From NCBI GenBank assembly GCA_934755305.1, contig CAKVLD010000001.1, positions 117,697-181,696 on the forward strand: a stretch of 64,000 bases of DNA. Direction: 5' to 3'. A program made the position numbers and the translations under genes. Below, piece after piece: positions 35,757 through 44,463 of the stretch; the stretch's first letter is position 1; each line of letters starts with the position of its first letter. The DNA is from an uncultured Clostridium sp. Lineage in GTDB: Bacteria; Bacillota; Clostridia; Clostridiales; Clostridiaceae. The notes under the pieces are model-generated. The model saw only the letters and a list, made by a program, of their open reading frames with translations, searched no databases and was not told the DNA's origin.

Positions 35757-37492
35757 TTTTCTATTTCTAGTGAATTAAATTTAAATGGATCCGCATATAT
35801 TGTTTTATTAGTATAATAAATAACCATTCCAGGTTTAGCCCCATTAGGTTTTCTTAAGTTTTTAACTTCAGTATAATCTACAGGAACTTTAGAGTTCTCT
35901 TTTCCTTTACTATAATGAGCTGCTATTATAGCTGCTTCTGAAAGAGTGACATCATCAATATTACTTCCTTTAATAATTACGTGTGATCCAGGAATTTCTT
36001 TTGTATGTAGCCAAATATCATTTTTATGAGCAAATTTTAAGCTTAAATAGTCATTTTGAATATTATTTTTACCTACATATATATCAAAACCTTTAGAAGA
36101 AATAAAATGTAGAGGTTTATCTGCTTTTACTTTTTTATTTCCTTTCTTTTGAGCTTTGAATTTTATATATCCTGTTTCAATAAGTTCAGCTTTTATTTGA
36201 TCTATTTCATTATAAGAATCAACATTGTGAATATTAGTTAATACAGAATTTAAATATTCTAATTCTTCATCATTTTTCTTTAATTGTTCAATAGCCCATT
36301 CTTCTGATTTCTTTAATTTGTTATATTTTTTGTAATAAGATTGAACATTTTGAGAAGGACTTTTATTTGGATCTAAAGATATAGTTAAGTATTCTTCTTT
36401 TTCAGAGTAGAAGTTAAGTACAGTAGTTTCTTTATCTCCTTGTTTAATAGAGTATATATAAGAAGTTAATAAGTCACCTTTGATTTTATAATTTTCTTTA
36501 GTTTGACCTTCTTTAATATTTTCATTTAGAATTTTTGCTTTCTTCTTGCATCTTTCAATATTAGTATTAATTAATTTTTGAAGATTAGTTGATCTACTAG
36601 AAAGCCTTTCTTGTTTGTCTTTAGTATAGAAAAAGTTATCAAGCATAGTAGAAGGAGAATCATAAGAAGTACTACTTAAGTCTCCAAAAGCGTGATCAAA
36701 TTTATAACAATAAAAATCTTTATATATACCATTATTATCTTTATAAATTAAATATTCAGTATGATCTAATAAATGTTCAAAAAAGTCTTTTGTAAATGTA
36801 AAAAGTTCTTCTTTTTCATTATTAATAAAAATATTACTTTCTACACATTTGTTATATAATTCTTTAGATACAGGTTTTGAAATTCCAGTAAAAGTTTTAA
36901 AGAAAAATGAATCATTAAACTCTAGTTCATTTTCTTTTATAAATTTAATAAAATCTTCTTTTGAGAAATTCATTGGATTTAATTTTTTAGAAGCAGGAGG
37001 ATATATATATTCTACTCCAGGATATAATACTCTATAACTATTTATATCAGGTGTTATGTGTTTTATAGATTCCATAACTTTATTATCTCTATCACGAACA
37101 AGAGTTATATTTGAGTGTCTACCCATTATTTCTATAATTAATGAGTATGTACTATTAAATCCCATTTCATCTGAAGATTCAATTGTTAAGATTACTATTC
37201 TATCTCCGTCTTTTTGAGTGATTTTATTTATTTTTCCTCCAATAAGATACTTCCTTAATACCATTAAAAACATTGGTGCCTTTAATGGATTTTCCTTAGG
37301 TTCTTCAGTAAAATGTATTCTAGGAAATTTAGAAGAAGCTGATATAAGTAATTTGTGATTTTTTCTATCTTTTCTTAAAGTTAGAATTATTTCATCTTTT
37401 TCTGGTTGATTAATTTTATCTATTTTTGAATTTAGTAATATATCATTCATGTTATTTAATAAACTATATAAGAAAATTCCATCTAGTGCCAT
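35750..37492 (-). CDS. rqcH: RqcH, NFACT-family ribosome quality control factor
   Basis: A 580-residue NFACT protein. The order is NFACT-N (ALDGIFLYSLLNNM to about 200), helix-hairpin-helix and coiled-coil middle (about 270-430), and NFACT-R (HFISSKGFDIYVGKNNIQND, HKNDIWLHTKEIPGSHVIIKG in part). Bacterial RqcH binds 50S subunits holding peptidyl-tRNA and recruits Ala-tRNA to add C-terminal alanine tails that mark the chain for degradation. Older annotations call it fibronectin-binding protein. GAGGATG precedes the ATG on the minus strand. It is divergent from the lipoprotein gene. Confidence 0.95.
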   Translation of the reverse strand: MALDGIFLYSLLNNMNDILLNSKIDKINQPEKDEIILTLRKDRKNHKLLISASSKFPRIHFTEEPKENPLKAPMFLMVLRKYLIGGKINKITQKDGDRIVILTIESSDEMGFNSTYSLIIEIMGRHSNITLVRDRDNKVMESIKHITPDINSYRVLYPGVEYIYPPASKKLNPMNFSKEDFIKFIKENELEFNDSFFFKTFTGISKPVSKELYNKCVESNIFINNEKEELFTFTKDFFEHLLDHTEYLIYKDNNGIYKDFYCYKFDHAFGDLSSTSYDSPSTMLDNFFYTKDKQERLSSRSTNLQKLINTNIERCKKKAKILNENIKEGQTKENYKIKGDLLTSYIYSIKQGDKETTVLNFYSEKEEYLTISLDPNKSPSQNVQSYYKKYNKLKKSEEWAIEQLKKNDEELEYLNSVLTNIHNVDSYNEIDQIKAELIETGYIKFKAQKKGNKKVKADKPLHFISSKGFDIYVGKNNIQNDYLSLKFAHKNDIWLHTKEIPGSHVIIKGSNIDDVTLSEAAIIAAHYSKGKENSKVPVDYTEVKNLRKPNGAKPGMVIYYTNKTIYADPFKFNSLEIEKK

Positions 37493-37520
37493 AGTATCAT
37501 CCTCGCTTTCTCTAATTCAT

Positions 37521-37549
37521 AGTATAACATTAAATAAAAATTAAGTTAA
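37521..37549 (-). promoter_or_regulatory. Sigma-A promoter of rqcH
   Basis: On the minus strand TTAACT (37549-37544) and TATACT (37526-37521) are separated by 17 bases, about 28 bases before the rqcH start. Confidence 0.6.
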
Positions 37550-37585
37550 GATAGAAGAAAAGTATAAAAACAATGTTTTTTCCTA

Positions 37586-37614
37586 TTGTAAAGGTTAGAT
37601 TTTGAGAGTATTAT
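37586..37614 (+). promoter_or_regulatory. Sigma-A promoter of the lipoprotein gene
   Basis: TTGTAA at 37586-37591 and TATTAT at 37609-37614 are separated by 17 bases, about 55 bases before the start codon. Confidence 0.65.
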
Positions 37615-37668
37615 GTTAATTGAGAAAAATAAGTACATAGTTTATTGATGAAGCAAGAGGGAGACGTA

Positions 37669-38679
37669 ATGAAGGGTTTAAAAAATATAAGATGTATGTT
37701 TTTGGGGGGGATTGTTATATCTTCTTTATTTCTCATTTCTTGTGGGAAGGTAGAAGAAGTAGTAGTAGATACTATTAAACTAAATTCAGGAGCTATAATA
37801 GAGAAAGTTGATGATAGTTTCAAAAACTTTAATTTAAAAGATGAAAAATATGACACTATAGAATCAGAAGATATAATAGGATTGTATGATAATGAAACTG
37901 GTAGATATATAAGTGTTAATAATGGAGAATATAAGTTCTTTAAAAATGGAAAAGCTATTAAGTTAGATGGAGTTTCTCAAGATGTTATAAGTTTGAAATT
38001 ATCTCCTAAAGGAAAATATCTAACATATTTTGAAAATGAAGGTGGAGTAAATAATTTAAAAATATATGGATTAGAAAATAGTGAAGAAATTGAATTTAAT
38101 TCAAAGGTATTTATATCTAGTACATATATGGATTGGCTTGATGAAAAAAATATAGTTTATTATGGGATAAGTGAAGATAGAGTAAATGGAATATTTATAT
38201 ATAATGTAGAGACAGGTACAGAAGATGTATTTTATAAGTTAAATGGGGGAATAGTTCAGTATATAAAAACTTTAAAAGAAGGTGTTATTTATGTGCATGA
38301 GACTATTGATAATGAAAGAGTACTTAAGGTTATAGACAATTCAGGAAGTAATGAAACTATTATATCTAAAGATATAATACAGGTAAATGATATAATTAAA
38401 CAAAATGAATCTTATTATTTTCTTGGAAAAGTAAAAGGTAATAATGAATCTTTATATAAAATAAGTAATGGAAAGTTAAAAAGAATGACTTTTGATTTTC
38501 CTCAAGAAATAGATATGGAAAAAGGGTTAAGTAAAAGTGAGGATGGAAACATTCTCTTTATAGGAAAAGATAATAAAAAAGTTAAAGAAAAGCAGATTTA
38601 TAAGTTAACACCAGAAGGAGCTATTAGTTTATTAAAAGATTCAGGAAAAGATTATAGTTTTGTAGATATAAATGAATAA
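37669..38679 (+). CDS. Putative lipoprotein with beta-propeller-like body
   Basis: A 337-residue exported protein. The signal peptide ends in a lipobox LISC with the lipid-modified Cys at residue 25. The mature part has repeated segments of the type seen in propeller proteins (DVISLKLSPKGKYLTYF, STYMDWLDEKNIVYYG, LSKSEDGNILFIG), but no enzyme motif. I do not recognise a defined family. The ATG at 37669 is chosen because AGAGGGAG lies just before it; the frame extends 8 codons upstream without a ribosome site. It is monocistronic, between its own promoter and terminator, upstream of the pilus operon. Confidence 0.8.
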   Translation: MKGLKNIRCMFLGGIVISSLFLISCGKVEEVVVDTIKLNSGAIIEKVDDSFKNFNLKDEKYDTIESEDIIGLYDNETGRYISVNNGEYKFFKNGKAIKLDGVSQDVISLKLSPKGKYLTYFENEGGVNNLKIYGLENSEEIEFNSKVFISSTYMDWLDEKNIVYYGISEDRVNGIFIYNVETGTEDVFYKLNGGIVQYIKTLKEGVIYVHETIDNERVLKVIDNSGSNETIISKDIIQVNDIIKQNESYYFLGKVKGNNESLYKISNGKLKRMTFDFPQEIDMEKGLSKSEDGNILFIGKDNKKVKEKQIYKLTPEGAISLLKDSGKDYSFVDINE

Positions 38680-38690
38680 AAGTTTTTTAT

Positions 38691-38737
38691 AAAAAATTGT
38701 ATCAAATTCTATTTTAGAGTTTGATACAATTTTTTTA
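38691..38737 (+). terminator. Intrinsic terminator after the lipoprotein gene
   Basis: Arms AATTGTATCAAA and TTTGATACAATT with a 13-base loop are followed by seven T and preceded by an A run. Confidence 0.9.
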
Positions 38738-38803
38738 AAATAATTTTGCGAATTTGAGTATATAACTAGGAAAAAGTGGAGATATTTACATAAAGGAGGT
38801 ATT

Positions 38804-40174
38804 ATGAATGAAAATTTACTTGAAAGTATAGATTTATTAATAGCTAGAAAAATTCCTTTAAATCAAGCTACTGCTTATGAATGTTTACCTTTGTATGAAA
38901 AAGATAATAAGGTATATGTAGCTACAAGTAATGAATCAAAAGAAAGCAAATCTTTTTTAGAATTTTTACTTGAGAAGGAGATTGTATTTAAAAAATATAA
39001 AAAAAGCTATTTATCATATTTAATTAGGATTATTCTATATAAAAATTATGAAAATATTGAAGATGACATAATAAAAGAAGCAATAAACATGAAGGCTAGT
39101 GATATTCATTTTGAACCAAGAAAAAGTTATGTAGATATTAGATTTAGAATAAATGGTACTTTAATTTTAGCTAGAAAGCTTATGAAAGATGAGTATTTAA
39201 AAATTAATTCAAGACTTAAAATAAAAGCAAATATGGATATAACAGAAAAAAGAAAACCTCAAGATGGAAAAATATTAATAAATTTAGATGATAGTAATTA
39301 TAACTGTAGATTATCTACAATTCCATTAATAACAGGTGAGAAATTAGTTTTAAGAATAATATACAGAGATAAGTATTTAAGCAAATTAGAAAAGTTAGAT
39401 TTTTTGGAAAATCAAAAGGAAGATTTAAAAAAGATAATTAGTTTAGAAAATGGTTTAGTAATAATCAATGGACCTACTGGTTCAGGAAAAACTACAACTT
39501 TATATTCTATTTTAAGGGAAATAAGAAATGGTGATATTAATATTACTACTATAGAAGATCCTGTTGAAGTTAATATGAATGGAGTTAATCAAATGAATTT
39601 AAATCCTAAGATAGGGGTAACCTTCTCTTCTGGGTTAAGGAGTATATTAAGGCAAGATCCAGATGTGATTATGGTAGGAGAAATAAGAGATGAGGAAACA
39701 GCTGCAATGGCAGTTAGAGCAGCTATAACAGGACATAAAGTTTATTCTACAATTCATACTAAATCTCCTAGAGAAGTGTTTTTAAGATTAGAGGATATGG
39801 GAATAAAAGATTATCTTTTAAGGGATTCATTAGTAGGTATTATTTCTCAAAGATTAATTAGGGTATTATGTGATGAATGTAAAAAATCTATAGGTAAGAT
39901 TAGGCTAGGAGAAAAAGAGATTACCATATTTAAAAAGGTTGGATGTAATAAATGTCATAGAACAGGTTTTGTAGGTAGAACTTTAGTGTCATCAGTAAAT
40001 TTCTTAGATAAAAATATAAAGGATGATATAAAAAATATTCATAAGAAAGAAGACATCTTATCTAATTATCAAATGATAGAAGTACTAAAGAGTTTATTGA
40101 TTAAAGGAAATATAGATTATTATGATTATCTAGAGTTTATTGAAGGGGAATCATTAAGTGAAGGAAAGTGCTAA
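38804..40174 (+). CDS. Type IV pilus/type II secretion assembly ATPase (PilB/GspE/ComGA)
   Basis: A 456-residue hexameric motor ATPase. The N-terminal part is short (about 80 residues). The core has MKASDIHFEPRKSYVDIRFR, Walker A GPTGSGKTTT from residue 223, IEDPVEVNMNGVNQ (Asp box), DPDVIMVGEIRDEETA (Walker B) and a His box (YSTIHTKS). A C-terminal CDEC-x17-CNKC tetracysteine zinc motif is present, as in PilB/GspE and not in retraction ATPase PilT. It powers pilus or pseudopilus assembly and is the first gene of a nine-gene operon. AAAGGAGGT precedes the ATG. Confidence 0.93.
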   Translation: MNENLLESIDLLIARKIPLNQATAYECLPLYEKDNKVYVATSNESKESKSFLEFLLEKEIVFKKYKKSYLSYLIRIILYKNYENIEDDIIKEAINMKASDIHFEPRKSYVDIRFRINGTLILARKLMKDEYLKINSRLKIKANMDITEKRKPQDGKILINLDDSNYNCRLSTIPLITGEKLVLRIIYRDKYLSKLEKLDFLENQKEDLKKIISLENGLVIINGPTGSGKTTTLYSILREIRNGDINITTIEDPVEVNMNGVNQMNLNPKIGVTFSSGLRSILRQDPDVIMVGEIRDEETAAMAVRAAITGHKVYSTIHTKSPREVFLRLEDMGIKDYLLRDSLVGIISQRLIRVLCDECKKSIGKIRLGEKEITIFKKVGCNKCHRTGFVGRTLVSSVNFLDKNIKDDIKNIHKKEDILSNYQMIEVLKSLLIKGNIDYYDYLEFIEGESLSEGKC

Positions 40175-41186
40175 AGAATTAGCTTTAATATCAGAAAATA
40201 TAAGTCTTTTATATGAAGATGGTATTGAATTAAGTACAATATTTGATCTTCTTTTAGAATTGCCTATAAGTAAAAGGTATAAAAAAAGTTTAATTAATAT
40301 TAAGGAAGATGTATTAGAAGGTTCTACTTTATATGAAGCATTTGATAAACATAAAAATTTATATCCGGATTTTTTTACAGGAGTAATTAATTTAGGTGAA
40401 AGCAGTGGAGAATTAGCAAAGAGTTTAATGAGTTTAAGTGATTATTATAGTAGTATATATAATTTAAAAAGAAATGTAGTTTCTACTTTGATTTATCCTG
40501 TGTTAGTAATGAGTGCTTTGATTTTATTTATGATTTTTAGTTTCTTTTTAATTATTCCTAATTTATATGAAGCTTTTAGTTCTGTAAATGATAAAGGTGG
40601 AATGATTAAAAATATATATTTATTAAATAGATGGATAGTTAATAAACCTATTGTATCAAGTGTTTTTGTAGTTTCTTGGGGAATATCATTAATATTGTTA
40701 ATAAAGTTTTTTAAGAGTAAAGATAAAATATTTGGTATATTATTGAAAATTGATGTGGTTAAAAAATATTATGAATATATATTTGTTCTTATTTTTTCAG
40801 TCATAATTAATAGTGGTACTAATTTAGCTGCTAGTATGAATATATGCATAAAATCTAGCAACATAGATGTGATAAGAAAAGAGTTTATAGATATTAATAA
40901 AGAAGTTATGATGGGTAATGCAATAAGTGTATCTATGAAAAAAAGTAACTTTATATCTAAATATACTTATTCTATGGTTGTACTTGGAGAAAAGAGTGGA
41001 AGTATAGATAATGTGATTTTAAAGTTGGAAAAAAGATTAAAAAAGAATGTAATAGAAAAAATTAATAAGTCAGTATCATATATTACTCCTATCTCTATAG
41101 GAGTGTTAGCTATAACTATATTAATATTTATATTTCTATTTATTGTACCTATGTTAGATATGATGTATTCAGGTGCTCTACAATGA
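40158..41186 (+). CDS. Type IV pilus/type II secretion inner-membrane platform (PilC/GspF/ComGB)
   Basis: A 342-residue GspF-family protein with two T2SSF domains. Each is helical, and three membrane segments lie at about 105-130, 165-185 and 310-335. FFTGVINLGESSGELAKSL and YSMVVLGEKSGSIDNVI are the paired conserved motifs. It is the platform the ATPase acts on. The start is GTG at 40158, 9 bases after GAAGGGG, overlapping the ATPase gene by 17 bases. The protein overlaps the first prepilin gene by 4 bases, so translation is coupled. Confidence 0.9.
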   Translation: MKESAKELALISENISLLYEDGIELSTIFDLLLELPISKRYKKSLINIKEDVLEGSTLYEAFDKHKNLYPDFFTGVINLGESSGELAKSLMSLSDYYSSIYNLKRNVVSTLIYPVLVMSALILFMIFSFFLIIPNLYEAFSSVNDKGGMIKNIYLLNRWIVNKPIVSSVFVVSWGISLILLIKFFKSKDKIFGILLKIDVVKKYYEYIFVLIFSVIINSGTNLAASMNICIKSSNIDVIRKEFIDINKEVMMGNAISVSMKKSNFISKYTYSMVVLGEKSGSIDNVILKLEKRLKKNVIEKINKSVSYITPISIGVLAITILIFIFLFIVPMLDMMYSGALQ

Positions 41187-41647
41187 AAAGAAAAGGATAT
41201 ATGCTAATTGAGGTTATAGTAACATTAACTATATTTTTTACATTGATATTAGTAGGTGCTAAGGGAATAAATGCTTATAAAAAATATATGTTATCCATTA
41301 AAGCAAAAGATTTTATTTATGAAATAAATACAATATTCAACTATGGGAAAAAGTTTTGTTTTAGAAAAAATGAAAACGGCTCTATAGTGTTAAGTCAAAA
41401 AGGAGATAATATAGAGTTAATGTTTTTATGTGGAAATAAGATTATAAAAAAGTGTAATACAGGATATGGATTAAATCTAGAAATAAAACTTAAAGGAAAT
41501 ATAACTAATAGAATAGAGGAAAAGATTAAAAAAAGTGGATATATTGAATCAAATACTATTTATTTTATAAGTAATAATAAAGTTAAGTACAAGTTAGTTA
41601 TAAGGCCAGCAGCTAATTCATTAAAGGTAGAGGAGATTTTAGATTGA
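41183..41647 (+). CDS. Prepilin-like protein 1
   Basis: A 154-residue protein with a type III prepilin signal: a short basic leader KRKG, then cleavage before YMLIEVIVTLTIFF with Glu at +5 and a hydrophobic helix. The rest is a small polar domain. By order it is closest to the GspH/FimT or ComGC/GD positions, but sequence alone does not decide. It overlaps both neighbours by 4 bases (ATGA-type junctions). A prepilin peptidase would be needed for processing and is not encoded here. Confidence 0.8.
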   Translation: MKRKGYMLIEVIVTLTIFFTLILVGAKGINAYKKYMLSIKAKDFIYEINTIFNYGKKFCFRKNENGSIVLSQKGDNIELMFLCGNKIIKKCNTGYGLNLEIKLKGNITNRIEEKIKKSGYIESNTIYFISNNKVKYKLVIRPAANSLKVEEILD

Positions 41648-42078
41648 AAAATAAAGGAAGTTTACTTTTAGAATTAGGAGTATCTATATTTGTAATTCTA
41701 ATTGTAATTACCATGGCATTTTCTATAAATAAGATGATTTTGAATAGTACTAAGAAAAAAATAAATACTTATGAAATGGAAGAAAGCCTTCACTCTATTA
41801 TTAATGAGGTTAAATATAATATTAAATATGAATATTTAAAAGAATTATTAAAGGATAAAGAATTAACTTTTAAGTATAATAATGATTTTTTAAAAAATAT
41901 AAGAACTACTAATTTATTAGATATGAATGTAGGAAAAGGTAGTGAAAATATAATTAAAATAGAAAAGATTTTAGAATCCAAGGAAGAAGAATATATGGAA
42001 CTTAGAATTACTATTAAATATGAAAAAAGCAATATTGAAGGAAAGGTAATCAAGTCATATTGGATGGATTATGCATAA
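41644..42078 (+). CDS. Prepilin-like protein 2
   Basis: A 144-residue protein with leader KNKG, then SLLLELGVSIFVILIVITMAFSI with Glu at +5. It is probably a minor pseudopilin (GspI-like by position). The start is TTG at 41644, overlapping the previous gene by 4 bases; the next gene starts 8 bases before its end. No other domain is recognisable. Confidence 0.75.
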   Translation: MKNKGSLLLELGVSIFVILIVITMAFSINKMILNSTKKKINTYEMEESLHSIINEVKYNIKYEYLKELLKDKELTFKYNNDFLKNIRTTNLLDMNVGKGSENIIKIEKILESKEEEYMELRITIKYEKSNIEGKVIKSYWMDYA

Positions 42079-42538
42079 AAAAGGATTTACATTAATTGAA
42101 TGTATTATATATATGTTTATTGGAACTATAATTGTGTCAATAAGTTTAAAGATACTTATTAACACGTCTATATCATATAAAAACCTAGTCAATAATTTAG
42201 AAGATATGAATACTGTAGAAAATACTTTTATCAATTTAGAAAGATTATTTAAAGATGAAACTATTAAAAAGATAATAGTTTCTGGTGATGATAAGGTGGA
42301 GATATATAAGAGAAATGAAGAAAGGTATAATATAGATCAGATTCCATATGAAAAGGCTGAAATAATTAAGCTTAAAAATAATTTGGTTATTAATTATTAT
42401 GAGTTTTTTACTGAATATAAACTTCAAGCAAAAAATGTATTAATTGAAAATATAGATGATTTTAAGATTTTAAGAAAAGGTAAATTAAGATATTTAATAA
42501 TAACTAAAGGCGGTAGAGAATATGCAAGGTGTATCTAA
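42071..42538 (+). CDS. Prepilin-like protein 3 (GspJ/PilW-like)
   Basis: A 155-residue protein with leader HKKG, then FTLIECIIYMFIGTIIVSISL, the canonical FTLIE N-methylation motif with Glu at +5. The segment after the helix (VENTFINLERLFKDETI) and total length fit GspJ/PilW/ComGF-type minor pilins. It overlaps its neighbours by 8 and 17 bases. Confidence 0.8.
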   Translation: MHKKGFTLIECIIYMFIGTIIVSISLKILINTSISYKNLVNNLEDMNTVENTFINLERLFKDETIKKIIVSGDDKVEIYKRNEERYNIDQIPYEKAEIIKLKNNLVINYYEFFTEYKLQAKNVLIENIDDFKILRKGKLRYLIITKGGREYARCI

Positions 42539-42935
42539 AAAGGGATATGTGCTTATTAATGTAATGGCTACGTTAATGATAATTACTTTAATATCTGCTT
42601 TGGTTTTTAAAATAATAAATAATAATTTATATTATCAAGAGATAAATTATCAGGATAATGAGAAGTATTCAGAACCTTTAGGAAATCTAGAAAATATTTT
42701 AACTTATATTAATGGATATTTTAAAGATAAAAAGGAAATATTATTAAACATTAAAAAAGATAAAGAAGGTATAGAATTTGATAATATAAGTTTAGCTTAT
42801 GAGAAGGATAGAGATAAGTTTGTTTTAGGTTATATAAAGAAAGAAATTAGATATGAAGATATATATTTAAGATATAAGGAAATTGGAGATAGAATAATTT
42901 TAGTACCTGAAAAAGAAATACTTGATGATAATTAA
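42522..42935 (+). CDS. Prepilin-like protein 4, lacks Glu at +5 (GspK/PilX-like position)
   Basis: A 137-residue protein with leader QGVSKKG, then YVLINVMATLMIITLISALVF. The residue at +5 after the predicted cut is Asn instead of the conserved Glu. Lack of Glu+5 is a known feature of the GspK tip pseudopilin. It is the last of four prepilin genes, as GspK is in GspG-K operons, although it is much shorter than GspK. Confidence 0.72.
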   Translation: MQGVSKKGYVLINVMATLMIITLISALVFKIINNNLYYQEINYQDNEKYSEPLGNLENILTYINGYFKDKKEILLNIKKDKEGIEFDNISLAYEKDRDKFVLGYIKKEIRYEDIYLRYKEIGDRIILVPEKEILDDN

Positions 42936-42954
42936 TTTTTTTGAAAGGAGTAAT

Positions 42955-43584
42955 ATGTTGAAAAGTAGCATTATAGCCTTAAATAAAGAAAATTTAATTT
43001 ATGAAGGTGTATCTTATAACTATAAAGATTTTTTGAAAGAAATAAAGTTATTAAAGAATAGAATAATTATTATTTTAAATGAAGGAATATATATAAAAAC
43101 AATACATTTAGATTCAAAGAATAATAATCTCCAAAGTTATATTGATAGTTATATAGAAGAAGATTTTGGTGAAGAAGAAGATTATCTAATGGATTATAAA
43201 ATTAATAAATCTAAAGAAAAATTATATGTGTATGCTATTAAAGGCGGTAGGAGAATTACAAAGCTTTGTAAGGGTGCTAAAGAATTAACTGTAATTCCGA
43301 TACAAACTATTATAATGAATAAAATTAATAAAAAATATGAAACTAAAAATTATACGTGTTTTTTCTCTTATGATGGAGTTTGCTATTATTTGAAAGTTAG
43401 AGATAAATTTATGGAGTCTTCAAGTAATATAACAAATATCGAAGAAGTGCGCAAATGGATAGTTAATATAGAGTTAAATGAGGTTATATATATAACTAAA
43501 GATTTGGAGTGTTTACTTAAAGAGTTTAATGTTATAGTTATAGGTTATGGAGAGAGACTAAATGAAGAGATATTTAAAAAATAA
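42955..43584 (+). CDS. PilM-like pilus assembly protein (diverged)
   Basis: A 209-residue protein placed where PilM stands in pilM-N-O sets. The N-terminus (SSIIALNKENLIYEGV) and a LNEGIYIKTIHLDS strand pattern resemble an actin-like (PilM/ComGA-associated) fold, but it is about 140 residues shorter than PilM and no ATP-binding motif is visible. Assignment rests mainly on gene order. The ATG at 42955 follows GAAAGGAG and is preferred over an in-frame ATG at 42922. Confidence 0.5.
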   Translation: MLKSSIIALNKENLIYEGVSYNYKDFLKEIKLLKNRIIIILNEGIYIKTIHLDSKNNNLQSYIDSYIEEDFGEEEDYLMDYKINKSKEKLYVYAIKGGRRITKLCKGAKELTVIPIQTIIMNKINKKYETKNYTCFFSYDGVCYYLKVRDKFMESSSNITNIEEVRKWIVNIELNEVIYITKDLECLLKEFNVIVIGYGERLNEEIFKK

Positions 43585-43960
43585 GGATTTTATACCTAAA
43601 AGCTTTATTGAGGAAAAAAATAAAGATCTTAAAGAGAAGGAGAAAAAGATTATATATTTTTTATTGATTTTGTCACTTATACTTTTACCTATAGCTATAA
43701 TGGATAGAGTAGATAAAAAAGAAGATAAGATAGAAGATACGGGCATTAGTAGTACAAAAAATACAGATATAGATTTAGATTTATGGATTTATGTAATAAA
43801 AAAATATAAAGCAGAAGGAGAGTTTAATCCTTATGAAGCGTATATTTATTTAGAAGGAAAAGAGTATTTAGATGAAATTTTTTATGATGAAAAAATTAAC
43901 ATTAATAGTATGGAGGATTTAGGTGAAAATAAATATAGATTGCAAATTTCAAAAAGATAA
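43562..43960 (+). CDS. PilN-like bitopic membrane protein
   Basis: A 132-residue protein: a charged N-terminus of about 30 residues, one membrane helix (about 30-46, IIYFLLILSLILLPIAIMD), and an extracellular tail of about 80 residues. This is the PilN topology, and the position after the PilM-like gene agrees. There is no direct sequence signature. It overlaps both neighbours (23 and 38 bases). Confidence 0.5.
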   Translation: MKRYLKNKDFIPKSFIEEKNKDLKEKEKKIIYFLLILSLILLPIAIMDRVDKKEDKIEDTGISSTKNTDIDLDLWIYVIKKYKAEGEFNPYEAYIYLEGKEYLDEIFYDEKININSMEDLGENKYRLQISKR

Positions 43961-44306
43961 AAATTTAAAGATAATAGCAATATTTTTATTTTCCATTATA
44001 CTTTGTGAATTATATCTTATAAAAGTACCTTCAGAAAATGAAATTGCTGAGGGGCCTTTGACAGTAAAAAGAGAAGTAACAGAAAACATAGGAGAGATAA
44101 GAGAAAAAATAATATCAAAAAATTTTGATATTAAAAGTATTAATAAGCAAGAAAATTCATATGTAGTAGAACTTAATATACAAGGAAAAGTAGACGACTT
44201 TTTACAAAAAGCAAAGGATTTAAATGATTTTTTTATGGAGGATTATAGATTTTTTATAGAAAGTGATTTAGTAATAGGAAAAATTACAATTAATTACTCG
44301 AGTTAA
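43923..44306 (+). CDS. PilO-like bitopic membrane protein
   Basis: A 127-residue protein with a short N-terminus, one membrane helix (about 14-34, LKIIAIFLFSIILCELYLI) and a ferredoxin-like-sized external domain (VVELNIQGKVDDFLQKAKDLNDFFMED in part) that resembles the C-terminal part of PilO/GspM. The start is GTG at 43923 behind TGGAGGAT, inside the previous gene. It closes the pilus operon. Confidence 0.5.
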   Translation: MKINIDCKFQKDKNLKIIAIFLFSIILCELYLIKVPSENEIAEGPLTVKREVTENIGEIREKIISKNFDIKSINKQENSYVVELNIQGKVDDFLQKAKDLNDFFMEDYRFFIESDLVIGKITINYSS

Positions 44307-44463
44307 GATTAATTTGCGGGGAAAGTAAGGAGAAATAATTGCATTTATTCTTTTCTTCTGATAAAATAACATTGTTATTTAATGAGAAAAAACAATTATA
44401 ATAGATACATATTGATTTATGACTATTTATTATGAAACTTATACATTTTGGAGGGATATTACT

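Noticed and set aside
44419..44463. A 15-codon N-terminal extension of EF-P
   Set aside because: It is not family-like, has no ribosome site, and would put the strong GGAGGG site inside the gene.
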